Shown here: one piece after another, positions 14,959-21,427 of the stretch
Layout of the letters: the number at the start of each line of letters is the position of its first letter
How positions within the stretch are numbered: position 1 is the first letter of the stretch
Program-made: the position numbers and the translations under genes
The notes under the pieces: model-generated
Told to the model about the DNA's origin: nothing
Databases searched by the model: none
The model's input: the letters and a program-made list of their open reading frames with translations, nothing else
Origin: Lachnospiraceae bacterium
GTDB taxonomy: Bacteria > Bacillota > Clostridia > Lachnospirales > Lachnospiraceae
DNA: 34,131 bases
Direction of reading: 5' to 3'
NCBI GenBank assembly: GCA_022773965.1
Contig: JALFNQ010000019.1
Location: 1 to 34,131, forward strand

Positions 14959-16497
14959 ATGAATGTAGAGAGCAGTACCATTCGCGAGATCATTGTAAAA
15001 TCTGAGGCCGCTTATGGCAGTCAGGATGCATTTCGCTATAAAGTAAAGCAGGCCGGTGAGGATGGAAAGCGTGCAGTACAGGTAGAGAGCAAGACTTACA
15101 CACAGTTAAAAAATGATACGGAATGTTTTTCCGCAGCACTGGAATCGCTGGGACAGGCAAAGGGCCACATCGCGGTTCTTGGAACCACATCCTATGAGTG
15201 GGTAGTGGCTTACCTCGGAATCGTAAACAGTGGAAGTGTTGCTGTTCCGCTGGATGCACAGCTGTCTTCAGAAGAGCTGTGTGACCTTTTAAACCGCGCA
15301 GAGGTGACAACACTTGTTTTTGACGAGACAAAGGCAGCAGTTGCAGCGGATGCGTTAAAGGCATGTCCGGCATTAAAATATGTCGTTGCCATGAGCACGG
15401 AAAGTATGGTTTCTGAGGCTCTTTCCCTTTGGAAGCTGATCGGTGAGCAACAGCCCGGTTACGCCTACGAGCCGCAGCCCGAAGAACTGGCAACGATCAT
15501 GTTTACTTCAGGAACTACCGGAAAGAGCAAGGGTGTGATGCTGACACACCGTAATCTGGCAGAAAATGCGACTTGTCTGGATATGAAGATCGAGCCGGGC
15601 ACCGTGATCATGTCAGTGCTTCCGATTCATCATGCTTACTGCCTGAGCATGGATATCTTAAAGGGATTGTCACTCGGAAGTGTGATCTGTATCAACGATT
15701 CGCTCATGCGCGTGGCAAAGAACATCAAATTATTTGAGCCCAACATGATCCTGATGGTGCCTCTCATGATCGAGACGCTGGCAAAGAAGCTGGAGGACGC
15801 TGCATGGATGCCCGCCCCCCTTGTCAAGGCAAAGGTATTCGGAAAACAGTTCCACACCATCTGCAGCGGCGGTGCGTACTTAAATCCTGCTTATTATGAT
15901 ACCTTCCAGAGATACGGGATCACGATCCTGCAGGGTTATGGAATGACCGAGTGTGCACCTGTCATCAGTACAAACTTAAGCTGGGATAACCGAAAAGGTT
16001 CTGTCGGAAAGCTGATGCCAAATTGTGAGGCAAAGACTGTGGATGAGGAGCTCTGGGTGAGGGGCTCCAGCGTGATGCAGGGCTACTATCACATGCCGGA
16101 AGAGACCGCAGCTACACTGGAAGATGGTTGGTTAAAGACCGGAGATCTGGGTTATGTGGATGAGGATGGCTATGTTTATCTGACCGGAAGAAAGAAAAAC
16201 CTGATCATCACACCGAATGGAGAGAACATCTCTCCGGAGGAGATCGAAAATAAGATCGGCGAGGCTCGTCTCGTGCAGGAAGTACTGGTGCGCGACAGTG
16301 AGGGTGTCATCGAGGCAGAGATTTTCCCGGATTATGAGTATGCCACCAAGAAAAAGATTAAGGATGTGCCGGCTAAGCTGCAGGAGATCATTGACGAATA
16401 CAATCAGGGAGCGCCGTTGTACAAGCGTGTATTCAAACTGAAGGTTCGTGAGACTGAGTTTGAAAAGAATACAACCAAAAAGATCAAGCGGTTTTAA
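14959..16497 (+). CDS. AMP-forming acyl ligase (acyl-CoA/acyl-ACP synthetase family)
   Basis: This enzyme of the ANL superfamily activates a carboxylic acid as acyl-AMP and passes it to a thiol. The 512 residues carry the phosphate loop MFTSGTTGKSKGVMLTHRN (about 181-199), the A5 motif GYGMTECAPVIS, and the hinge region LKTGDLGYVDEDGYVYLTGRKKNLIITPNGENISPEEIE (about 392-430). The C-terminal A10-like Lys is K508 in TTKKIKRF. It ends right after A10 and has no fused carrier domain, which agrees with the separate ACP gene upstream. AGGAGG is 11 bp before the ATG. It is the last gene of the TetR-controlled operon and a terminator follows. Substrate specificity (fatty, aryl or amino acid) cannot be read safely. 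Confidence 0.9.
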   Translation: MNVESSTIREIIVKSEAAYGSQDAFRYKVKQAGEDGKRAVQVESKTYTQLKNDTECFSAALESLGQAKGHIAVLGTTSYEWVVAYLGIVNSGSVAVPLDAQLSSEELCDLLNRAEVTTLVFDETKAAVAADALKACPALKYVVAMSTESMVSEALSLWKLIGEQQPGYAYEPQPEELATIMFTSGTTGKSKGVMLTHRNLAENATCLDMKIEPGTVIMSVLPIHHAYCLSMDILKGLSLGSVICINDSLMRVAKNIKLFEPNMILMVPLMIETLAKKLEDAAWMPAPLVKAKVFGKQFHTICSGGAYLNPAYYDTFQRYGITILQGYGMTECAPVISTNLSWDNRKGSVGKLMPNCEAKTVDEELWVRGSSVMQGYYHMPEETAATLEDGWLKTGDLGYVDEDGYVYLTGRKKNLIITPNGENISPEEIENKIGEARLVQEVLVRDSEGVIEAEIFPDYEYATKKKIKDVPAKLQEIIDEYNQGAPLYKRVFKLKVRETEFEKNTTKKIKRF

Positions 16498-16514
16498 GAT
16501 CGCTGCGAATAGAA

Positions 16515-16550
16515 AGCTGTGTCTGCCTTGTGCAGACATGGCTTTTTTTT
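16515..16550 (+). terminator. Terminator of the acyl operon
   Basis: AGCTGTGTCTGC (16515-16526) pairs with GCAGACATGGCT (16532-16543), including G-U pairs, and is followed by eight T residues. Confidence 0.9.
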
Positions 16551-16653
16551 GCATTCAGGCCTGGCTTTTTGGCTGATTCATATGTTAAACTTGTAAAGCA
16601 TATAGACATCAAATCACCCCATTGGGTGCTTGAGGGATTAAAGGAGGATATAT

Positions 16654-18315
16654 ATGGGAAATAATACTTTTTCAAATCCGATTATCTATGCGGATGTACC
16701 GGATATGGATATCATTCGGGTAGGGGATGTGTACTACATGGCAAGTACGACGATGCATCTTTCACCGGGATGTCCGATCATGAAATCAATGGATCTGGTG
16801 CACTGGGAAATTGTCAACTATGTGTATGACATTCTGGGGACAGAGGATGCCATGGCTCTGCGTAACGGAGCGTCGATGTATGGCGCCGGCCAGTGGGCAG
16901 CCAGTCTTCAGCATCACAATGGAATGTATTATGTGGCATTTGCCTCCAATACAACGGATCAAACATACATATATGTAACGGATGACATTGAAAATGGATC
17001 ATGGAAGCGGACGGTCATAGATGAAAAATATCATGACCTCACACTGTTTTTTGATGATGACAATGGCAGAGTCTACAGTGTTTACGGCGGTGGAGAGATC
17101 AAGTATGCAGAATTGAAACCGGATCTCAGCGGTGCACTGGAAGGTGGCAGACAGGGCACATTGTTTCAGACGGATGCGCCGGGCGAGTGTATCACAGTTG
17201 GAGAGAATCATCTGGGTTATGAGGGAACCCATGTTATGAAAAAAGACGGTTACTATTATGTGTTCAATATCTGCTGGCCAAAGGGAAAGGAACGCATAGA
17301 GGTATGCCACAGAAGCACGACTTTTCCGGGTAGCGCATGGGAGAGCAGGGTGATACTGGATGCACAGTTTGACAATAACGGTGTCTCTGCCGGTGTCGCA
17401 CAGGGCGGTGTGATAGATACCGTTGACGGGAAATGGTACGGTTTTTTATTCCAGGATCACGGTGCAGTCGGACGAACCCCGGTGCTGACTGACTGTACGT
17501 GGAAGGACGGCTGGCCAATGCTCGGTAAGGACGGGGACGGCAGGACGGTGGAAGCAGTGATGAACCTTCCCGCTGCGGAAAGTGAGGCAAAGCCAATCAT
17601 AAAATCAGATGAGTTTGATATCGATGATGCCAGTGTGTCAAAGGTCGCTTCTGATACAGATCAGAGCACGGGGCATCCAGGGCAGGACGATGGCAAGGAA
17701 GTAAAGCTAGATCTGGTTTGGCAGTGGAATCACAATCCGGACAATGATAACTGGTCACTGACTGCGCGTAGGGGATGGTTGAGACTGACTACTGGCGAGA
17801 AAGCATCAGGTATTCTGCATGCGAGAAATACGCTCACACAGAGAACTTATGGTCCCACCTGCTCCGGTGAGATCAAGATGGATGTTTCCAATATGAACAT
17901 TGGGGATGTGGCAGGTCTGGCAGCATTTTCTTACAATTATGGCTATCTTGCAGTGACAAAAGAAAGCAGCGGTATCAGGCTTGTCATGGTGGATGCATCC
18001 TCCAATGCTGCAAAGGAAAAAGATGATCCGCAGGTGATCGCTGCGGCAGACTGTACAGGCAGTATCGTATACTTAAAGGAAGATTTCAATTTTGCAGGAG
18101 AGGCAGACGGAGCCAATAAGGATACGGTGAGCTTCTATTACAGCTATGACGGAAGCTGCTGGACAAAGCTGGGAAATACAATACAGCTTAGCTATGAATT
18201 GACACACTTTATGGGAAGCAGATTTGCGCTTTTCAACTATGCCACCAAATCTGTCGGCGGCTATGTAGACTTTGATTATTTCCGTGTTTCCGATGAGATT
18301 ACGGGTGAGAGCTGA
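16654..18315 (+). CDS. Cytoplasmic GH43 glycosidase (GH43_12-like, arabinofuranosidase/xylosidase type)
   Basis: The protein is 553 residues with no signal peptide, so it acts on imported oligosaccharides. The N-terminal five-blade propeller (about 1-310) starts NPIIYADVPDMDIIRVGDVYYM. Catalytic residues are Asp17 (base), an Asp near 128 (HDLTLFF) and Glu190 in LGYEGTH (acid). The wording resembles GH43 subfamily 12, whose characterised members are mostly alpha-L-arabinofuranosidases; that is recalled family knowledge. The C-terminal jelly-roll (about 350-545, VWQWNHNP... YELTHFMGSRFALFNY) is the GH43 C2 beta-sandwich. It is a close paralogue of the first module of the large secreted enzyme at 21428. 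Ribosome site AAAGGAGG. It has its own terminator, next to which a mobile cassette has inserted. Confidence 0.9.
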   Translation: MGNNTFSNPIIYADVPDMDIIRVGDVYYMASTTMHLSPGCPIMKSMDLVHWEIVNYVYDILGTEDAMALRNGASMYGAGQWAASLQHHNGMYYVAFASNTTDQTYIYVTDDIENGSWKRTVIDEKYHDLTLFFDDDNGRVYSVYGGGEIKYAELKPDLSGALEGGRQGTLFQTDAPGECITVGENHLGYEGTHVMKKDGYYYVFNICWPKGKERIEVCHRSTTFPGSAWESRVILDAQFDNNGVSAGVAQGGVIDTVDGKWYGFLFQDHGAVGRTPVLTDCTWKDGWPMLGKDGDGRTVEAVMNLPAAESEAKPIIKSDEFDIDDASVSKVASDTDQSTGHPGQDDGKEVKLDLVWQWNHNPDNDNWSLTARRGWLRLTTGEKASGILHARNTLTQRTYGPTCSGEIKMDVSNMNIGDVAGLAAFSYNYGYLAVTKESSGIRLVMVDASSNAAKEKDDPQVIAAADCTGSIVYLKEDFNFAGEADGANKDTVSFYYSYDGSCWTKLGNTIQLSYELTHFMGSRFALFNYATKSVGGYVDFDYFRVSDEITGES

Positions 18316-18332
18316 TAAAGAAAATGAAAAAG

Positions 18333-18377
18333 AGGTATGTCTGATGATGTAAGATCATTGCAAGACATGCCTTTTTT
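18333..18377 (+). terminator. Terminator after the cytoplasmic GH43 gene
   Basis: AGGTATGTCT (18333-18342) pairs with AGACATGCCT (18363-18372), with a T6 run. The target duplication of the mobile cassette begins at the last bases of this run. Confidence 0.85.
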
Positions 18378-18383
18378 GATTGT
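18376..18383. repeat. Left 8-bp target-site duplication of the cassette
   Basis: TTGATTGT lies directly outside the left inverted repeat and is identical to 20833-20840 outside the right one. Eight bases is the duplication length known for IS66-family elements. Confidence 0.92.
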
Positions 18384-18404
18384 GTAAACGCTCCATTATG
18401 AGTA
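18384..18404 (+). repeat. Left terminal inverted repeat of the cassette
   Basis: The 21 bases start GTAAACGCTCC and are the exact reverse complement of 20812-20832. Weaker similarity continues inward for about ten more bases with one gap. Confidence 0.92.
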
Positions 18405-18413
18405 TCTTGGCAA

Positions 18414-18462
18414 ATGTAAGCCCACTTATGTGGCCTGTGGTTCCTGTTTCACCAGCTTACAT
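18414..18462. repeat. Subterminal inverted repeat in the left end of the cassette
   Basis: ATGTAAGC (18414-18421) and GCTTACAT (18455-18462) are perfect 8-bp arms around a 33-base spacer that includes CCAC...GTGG. This could be a transposase-binding or folding element of the end. Confidence 0.5.
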
Positions 18463-18511
18463 TCAGCATAGCCAGCCACACCAATCAGTGTTTTTAAAAA
18501 CTCAGGAGTTG

Positions 18512-18532
18512 CACCGGTATAGAATCTCTATA
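18512..18532. other. Hairpin upstream of the ATPase gene
   Basis: CGGTATAG-AATCT-CTATACCG is an 8-bp stem with a 5-base loop followed by a pyrimidine-rich run. It may insulate the cargo from outside transcription by acting as a weak terminator. Confidence 0.45.
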
Positions 18533-18602
18533 CCGTTTCTTCATTTTCTCTCGTTTTATATATTGTTTTCGTAAATTATTGTTCTTATTTGTATTATATA
18601 AC

Positions 18603-18631
18603 TTGTATTTTTCCTTTTATTATCATATAAT
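18603..18631 (+). promoter_or_regulatory. Promoter of the ATPase-RloB cargo
   Basis: TTGTAT (18603-18608) and TATAAT (18626-18631) are 17 bp apart, 26 bp before the ATPase start, inside the cassette. The cargo therefore carries its own promoter. Confidence 0.7.
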
Positions 18632-18657
18632 ATCATCAGGAAAGGGGCGCAAAAAAC

Positions 18658-19863
18658 ATGTTATGCCAATTTTCATTTGAGAATTTTAAGTCCTACAAGG
18701 GAGAAACCACATTAGATTTTCAGGCAGCTACGCTTCCTGAATTCAATGAGACATTAATTACAGAAGAGAAAGCGGCAGACCTTCTTCCGGTCAGCGTCAT
18801 ATATGGACCGAATGGAGGCGGCAAGTCCAATCTGCTTCAGGCCCTTTCGTGTGTGATATCTACTATCGTAAAGCCAGTAGATGAATTGGAGAAGACCCGC
18901 CAGAATCTCATTCTCCAGCAAAAAGTTGATGCTGTTCCATTCCTCTTCGATGAGATATCTGCAAACGAGCCTACGAGGTTTCGTATGTTCTTTCGGATCA
19001 GCAAGAACGAATACTGCTACTATATCGCACTAAAGAAAGATGAGGTAATTTCAGAATCGCTTTACCGCAAAACAATCACCGGCAAGAAATCCGCAATGAT
19101 TTTTGAGCGAGAACCAGATAAAATCTCTCTTGGCTATAGTATAAACAAAAAGAGCATCAATACAAGCGTAAATCCAAAGATGCCGTATCTTTCATTCCTT
19201 GGCATCAACTATGACATTCCGGTCATCAGCGAAGTCATGACATGGTTTGAAAGTTGTATCATCCGAAGTTATGCCAATCCTATGGTAGAGCATCAGATCA
19301 TGCTTGCAAAGGATGCTTCAAACAAGGATCTGTTCATTCGTGCTCTTAATGATATGGATATTGATATTACAGATTACCGTTACGATGAAGACAGCTATCA
19401 GCTTTTTATGAAAAGGATTCTTGGTTCTCGTGAATACGAATTGCCTTTTTCAGAGGAATCGGATGGTACACGGAAGCTGATTGCCGCACTTCCGGTAATC
19501 CTGCTCGCTCTTCATGAAGGCCGTCTGGTTATCATAGACGAACTGGATGCCAAACTTCATCCGAAGCTCCTTCGCTATGTCATTTCTCTGTTCAAGAATA
19601 AAGAAATCAACCAGCATGGTGCACAGCTTTTGTTTACCTCTCACGACATGTACACCTTAAAAAACACCGTATTCCGTCGTGATGAGATCTGGTTTGCGGC
19701 AGAAAATAATTCCCATGAAAGTGAGATCTACTCTCTTCACGAAATTCGTGGTGAAGACAATGACAGAATAAAGAATACCGCTGCCTACGACAAGCAATAT
19801 TTGGAAGGTCGCTATGGAGCAGATCCGTATCTTTCCAATATGCTGGGAGGTGACTTTGCATGA
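18658..19863 (+). CDS. AAA-family ATPase (RloA/AbiLi-like)
   Basis: The protein is 401 residues of the ABC/SMC-like AAA_15/AAA_21 group (OLD-related ATPases). Walker A is GPNGGGKS at residues 50-57, directly after the LCQFSFENFKSYKGETTLDF start typical of RecF-like proteins. An ABC-like signature (EESDGTRKL) precedes Walker B VIIDELDAKLHP (Asp294, Glu295), and TSHD (His329) is the switch residue. The gene stop overlaps the start of the RloB gene by 4 bp (ATGA), so the two are translationally coupled. Such ATPase-RloB pairs were first noted beside type I restriction genes, and a similar pair is, as I recall, the lactococcal AbiL abortive-infection system. A defence role is inference from the pairing and the mobile context. 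Confidence 0.9.
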   Translation: MLCQFSFENFKSYKGETTLDFQAATLPEFNETLITEEKAADLLPVSVIYGPNGGGKSNLLQALSCVISTIVKPVDELEKTRQNLILQQKVDAVPFLFDEISANEPTRFRMFFRISKNEYCYYIALKKDEVISESLYRKTITGKKSAMIFEREPDKISLGYSINKKSINTSVNPKMPYLSFLGINYDIPVISEVMTWFESCIIRSYANPMVEHQIMLAKDASNKDLFIRALNDMDIDITDYRYDEDSYQLFMKRILGSREYELPFSEESDGTRKLIAALPVILLALHEGRLVIIDELDAKLHPKLLRYVISLFKNKEINQHGAQLLFTSHDMYTLKNTVFRRDEIWFAAENNSHESEIYSLHEIRGEDNDRIKNTAAYDKQYLEGRYGADPYLSNMLGGDFA

Positions 19864-20540
19864 GTCTAAAACCTCCCAAGAAAAGTGATCTTGACAAAAG
19901 CTGGATGAAAGCCAGACGGGATAAACCAAAAAAGATTCAGCCGGAGTATCATCTGATCATTACAGAAGGAACGGAGACAGAACCAGCTTACTTTGGAGCA
20001 ATGAAAGATATCATCAACAGCGCATATCCGGACAGAATCCAATTGAGCATTTACGGTGCCGGAGATAGCACTTTAAACCTTTTTCAAAAGGCAAAGCAGC
20101 TGGTCTTGGCATCAGCCAACGGTTATAAGCATGTGTGGATTGTTTATGATACGGATGACTTCCCAGCTGAACATATCAATAAAACCGCTGAACTTTGCGT
20201 GTCCGAATCAACCGAAGAAACCACCTATCATGCGATCTGGTCAAACCAGTGTATCGAATTATGGTTTCTTCTCCATTTCAGCTATATGCAGTCTGATCTT
20301 CATAGAAGCTCCTATTGGCCCAAACTCACCGAAATCCTCTCTGCGCAAGCACTTGGCGCATACGAAAAGAATCGTGCCGATATGTACCAGATACTGTTCC
20401 CTTATATGAATGCAGCCATTGCGAATGCCAAGAAGTTGGATAAAATCAATAACGGCAAGCTCCCCTCCGCTTCTGCTCCGGGGACAAAAGTACATGTGCT
20501 AGTAGAAAAGCTGAAGCCATACCTAATAGAAGTAACGTAA
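19860..20540 (+). CDS. RloB-family protein (putative defence effector)
   Basis: The protein is 226 residues. After a basic start, YHLIITEGTETEPAYF (residues 30-45) is the RloB signature, with Glu36 and Glu41 in positions expected of a Toprim-like metal site. A second acidic cluster, VWIVYDTDDFP (Asp97, Asp99, Asp100), matches the Toprim DxD. A third conserved stretch, IWSNQCIELWFLLHF, is also present. RloB proteins are predicted nucleases or nucleotide-processing enzymes working with a RloA-type ATPase. The gene starts within the ATPase stop codon. A hairpin terminator follows at 20545. Family call strong; mode of action unknown. Confidence 0.9.
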   Translation: MSLKPPKKSDLDKSWMKARRDKPKKIQPEYHLIITEGTETEPAYFGAMKDIINSAYPDRIQLSIYGAGDSTLNLFQKAKQLVLASANGYKHVWIVYDTDDFPAEHINKTAELCVSESTEETTYHAIWSNQCIELWFLLHFSYMQSDLHRSSYWPKLTEILSAQALGAYEKNRADMYQILFPYMNAAIANAKKLDKINNGKLPSASAPGTKVHVLVEKLKPYLIEVT

Positions 20541-20544
20541 GTAA

Positions 20545-20588
20545 AGACCTATCATATACTGTAATTTACAGGTATGATAGGTCTCTTT
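20545..20588 (+). terminator. Terminator after the RloB gene
   Basis: AGACCTATCAT (20545-20555) pairs perfectly with ATGATAGGTCT (20574-20584) and is followed by a short T-containing stretch. The loop can extend the stem through CTGTAA-TTTACAG. Confidence 0.7.
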
Positions 20589-20593
20589 GCGAA

Positions 20594-20707
20594 TTAATTT
20601 AAACTCATTTTATGCATATCAGCCGGGCGGTTCTGACAGTCGCGGATCTGTTTGGCCCACTGTTGGAGCCGGCACTGGGATGCGATTAAACTTGTTTGAG
20701 ATTTCAT
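20594..20707 (-). pseudogene. Truncated IS66-family accessory protein (TnpA-like) gene
   Basis: A minus-strand ORF of 37 codons starts at 20707 with AGGAGG about 10 bp upstream. It reads MKSQTSLIASQCRLQQWAKQ, then IRDCQNRPADMHKMSLN and a stop. The first 30 residues match the beginning of the small IS66 accessory protein as it appears in Lachnospiraceae. The remaining helix-turn-helix part is missing and the frame runs into unrelated sequence. This is a deletion remnant from when the cassette was a full IS66-type element, or the point where cargo replaced the transposase genes. The assignment rests on recalled family sequence. Confidence 0.7.
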
Positions 20708-20735
20708 GATATATAGCCTCCTTGTAGCCAAGTGC

Positions 20736-20759
20736 AAAAAGTTGAGTACTTAACTTTTT
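20736..20759. repeat. Palindrome in the leader of the tnpA remnant
   Basis: AAAAAGTT-GAGTACTT-AACTTTTT is nearly self-complementary over 24 bases. It lies between the right end and the tnpA-like start and could act as a bidirectional terminator that limits read-through into transposase genes. Confidence 0.5.
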
Positions 20760-20811
20760 ATACTTGTAGTGTTTGGAGCTATTATCTCAAACTATTGTCA
20801 CATGTGGTAGG

Positions 20812-20832
20812 TACTCATAATGGAGCGTTTAC
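20812..20832 (-). repeat. Right terminal inverted repeat of the cassette
   Basis: Exact reverse complement of 18384-18404; it ends GGAGCGTTTAC at the outer edge. Confidence 0.92.
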
Positions 20833-20840
20833 TTGATTGT
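20833..20840. repeat. Right 8-bp target-site duplication of the cassette
   Basis: TTGATTGT is identical to 18376-18383, and together they mark a single insertion event. Joining the flanks across one copy restores the likely pre-insertion sequence. Confidence 0.92.
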
Positions 20841-20858
20841 AATGTACATAGAAATATG

Positions 20859-20887
20859 TTGACATCACTGTAATATGTGCTTAAAGC
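20859..20887 (+). promoter_or_regulatory. Candidate promoter downstream of the cassette
   Basis: A perfect TTGACA (20859-20864) lies 17 bp from TAAAGC (a poor -10), with TAATAT closer in. It precedes the remnant ORF at 20934. Confidence 0.3.
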
Positions 20888-20933
20888 GAAAGTATCAAAT
20901 GATACCACGTATTTTAATGGAAAGGAATGTCTA

Positions 20934-21238
20934 TTGAATACAAAAGAAAGAATTGAGAGCAATTGGAAGTAAAGTCATACATTCAAAATTTAAATGGCAT
21001 CAATTATGAGGAAATTGATATGGGTGACGGTAGTGCCTATCGCTTCAGAAAATCGGAGAATGTGCAGTATGAAGAACTATCTGGCGATGAAAAGAATATA
21101 CTGGATTTGGTGATACAAAAATTTGGAAAAATGAACAAGGATGAGATTGTAACATATATGCATTCAGAACAGGCGTATGTAAATACCCCACGCAAAGGGA
21201 TCATATCATATGCCTATGCCGAGAGCCTTAGTCTGTGA
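20934..21238 (+). pseudogene. Small Panacea/DUF4065-like remnant with probable frameshift
   Basis: A TTG at 20934 behind AAAGGA opens a frame reading NTKERIESNWK and stops at 20970-20972. A shifted frame from about 20963 continues EVKSYIQNLNGINYEEIDMG to the stop at 21238. Joined, the two give about 102 residues. The end, LDLVIQKFGKMNKDEIVTYM followed by HSEQAYVNTPRKGIISYAYA, resembles the C-terminal part of Panacea (SocA/GepA-like) antitoxin-domain proteins. The N-terminal part of that domain is missing, so this is more likely a decayed copy than a working antitoxin. If the TTG at 20963 is used instead, a 91-residue protein results, but it lacks a ribosome site. Confidence 0.45.
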
Positions 21239-21427
21239 ATCATTCAGGTAAATTAAGATTGTAAAAAATGTAAAAAAGTAAAGAGAAATACCGGAATGTG
21301 AAAAAGACCTATACTTTTTGGGAGTGAAAATGCGCCATTTTTGTGCGAAACTAACATTGGGTAAAATAATGGGGGGTTATTGAACGCGCGAAATGTCAAT
21401 AATCTCAAAAAGAAAGGGGTCTTTTTT

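Larger units (their letters stand above)
18384..20832. mobile_element. IS66-type non-autonomous cassette carrying an AAA ATPase/RloB pair
   Basis: This 2449-bp unit is bounded by 21-bp perfect inverted repeats that begin GTAAACGCTCC and by identical 8-bp duplications, so it moved as one piece. GTAA ends, 8-bp duplication and a truncated IS66 TnpA-like ORF at the right end point to IS66-family ancestry. The transposase (tnpC) and tnpB genes are absent; their place is taken by an ATPase gene and a RloB-family gene with their own promoter and terminator. It would need transposase supplied in trans. It sits between two paralogous GH43 genes, at the foot of a terminator, so the insertion breaks no gene. 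Confidence 0.88.

Noticed and set aside
18380-18574. A 64-codon plus-strand frame over the left end of the cassette
   Set aside because: It spans the inverted repeat and a hairpin, has no ribosome site and no recognisable domain.
18384-20832. Complete autonomous IS66 element
   Set aside because: No tnpB or tnpC transposase gene is present; the interior is the ATPase and RloB genes and only a tnpA stub remains.
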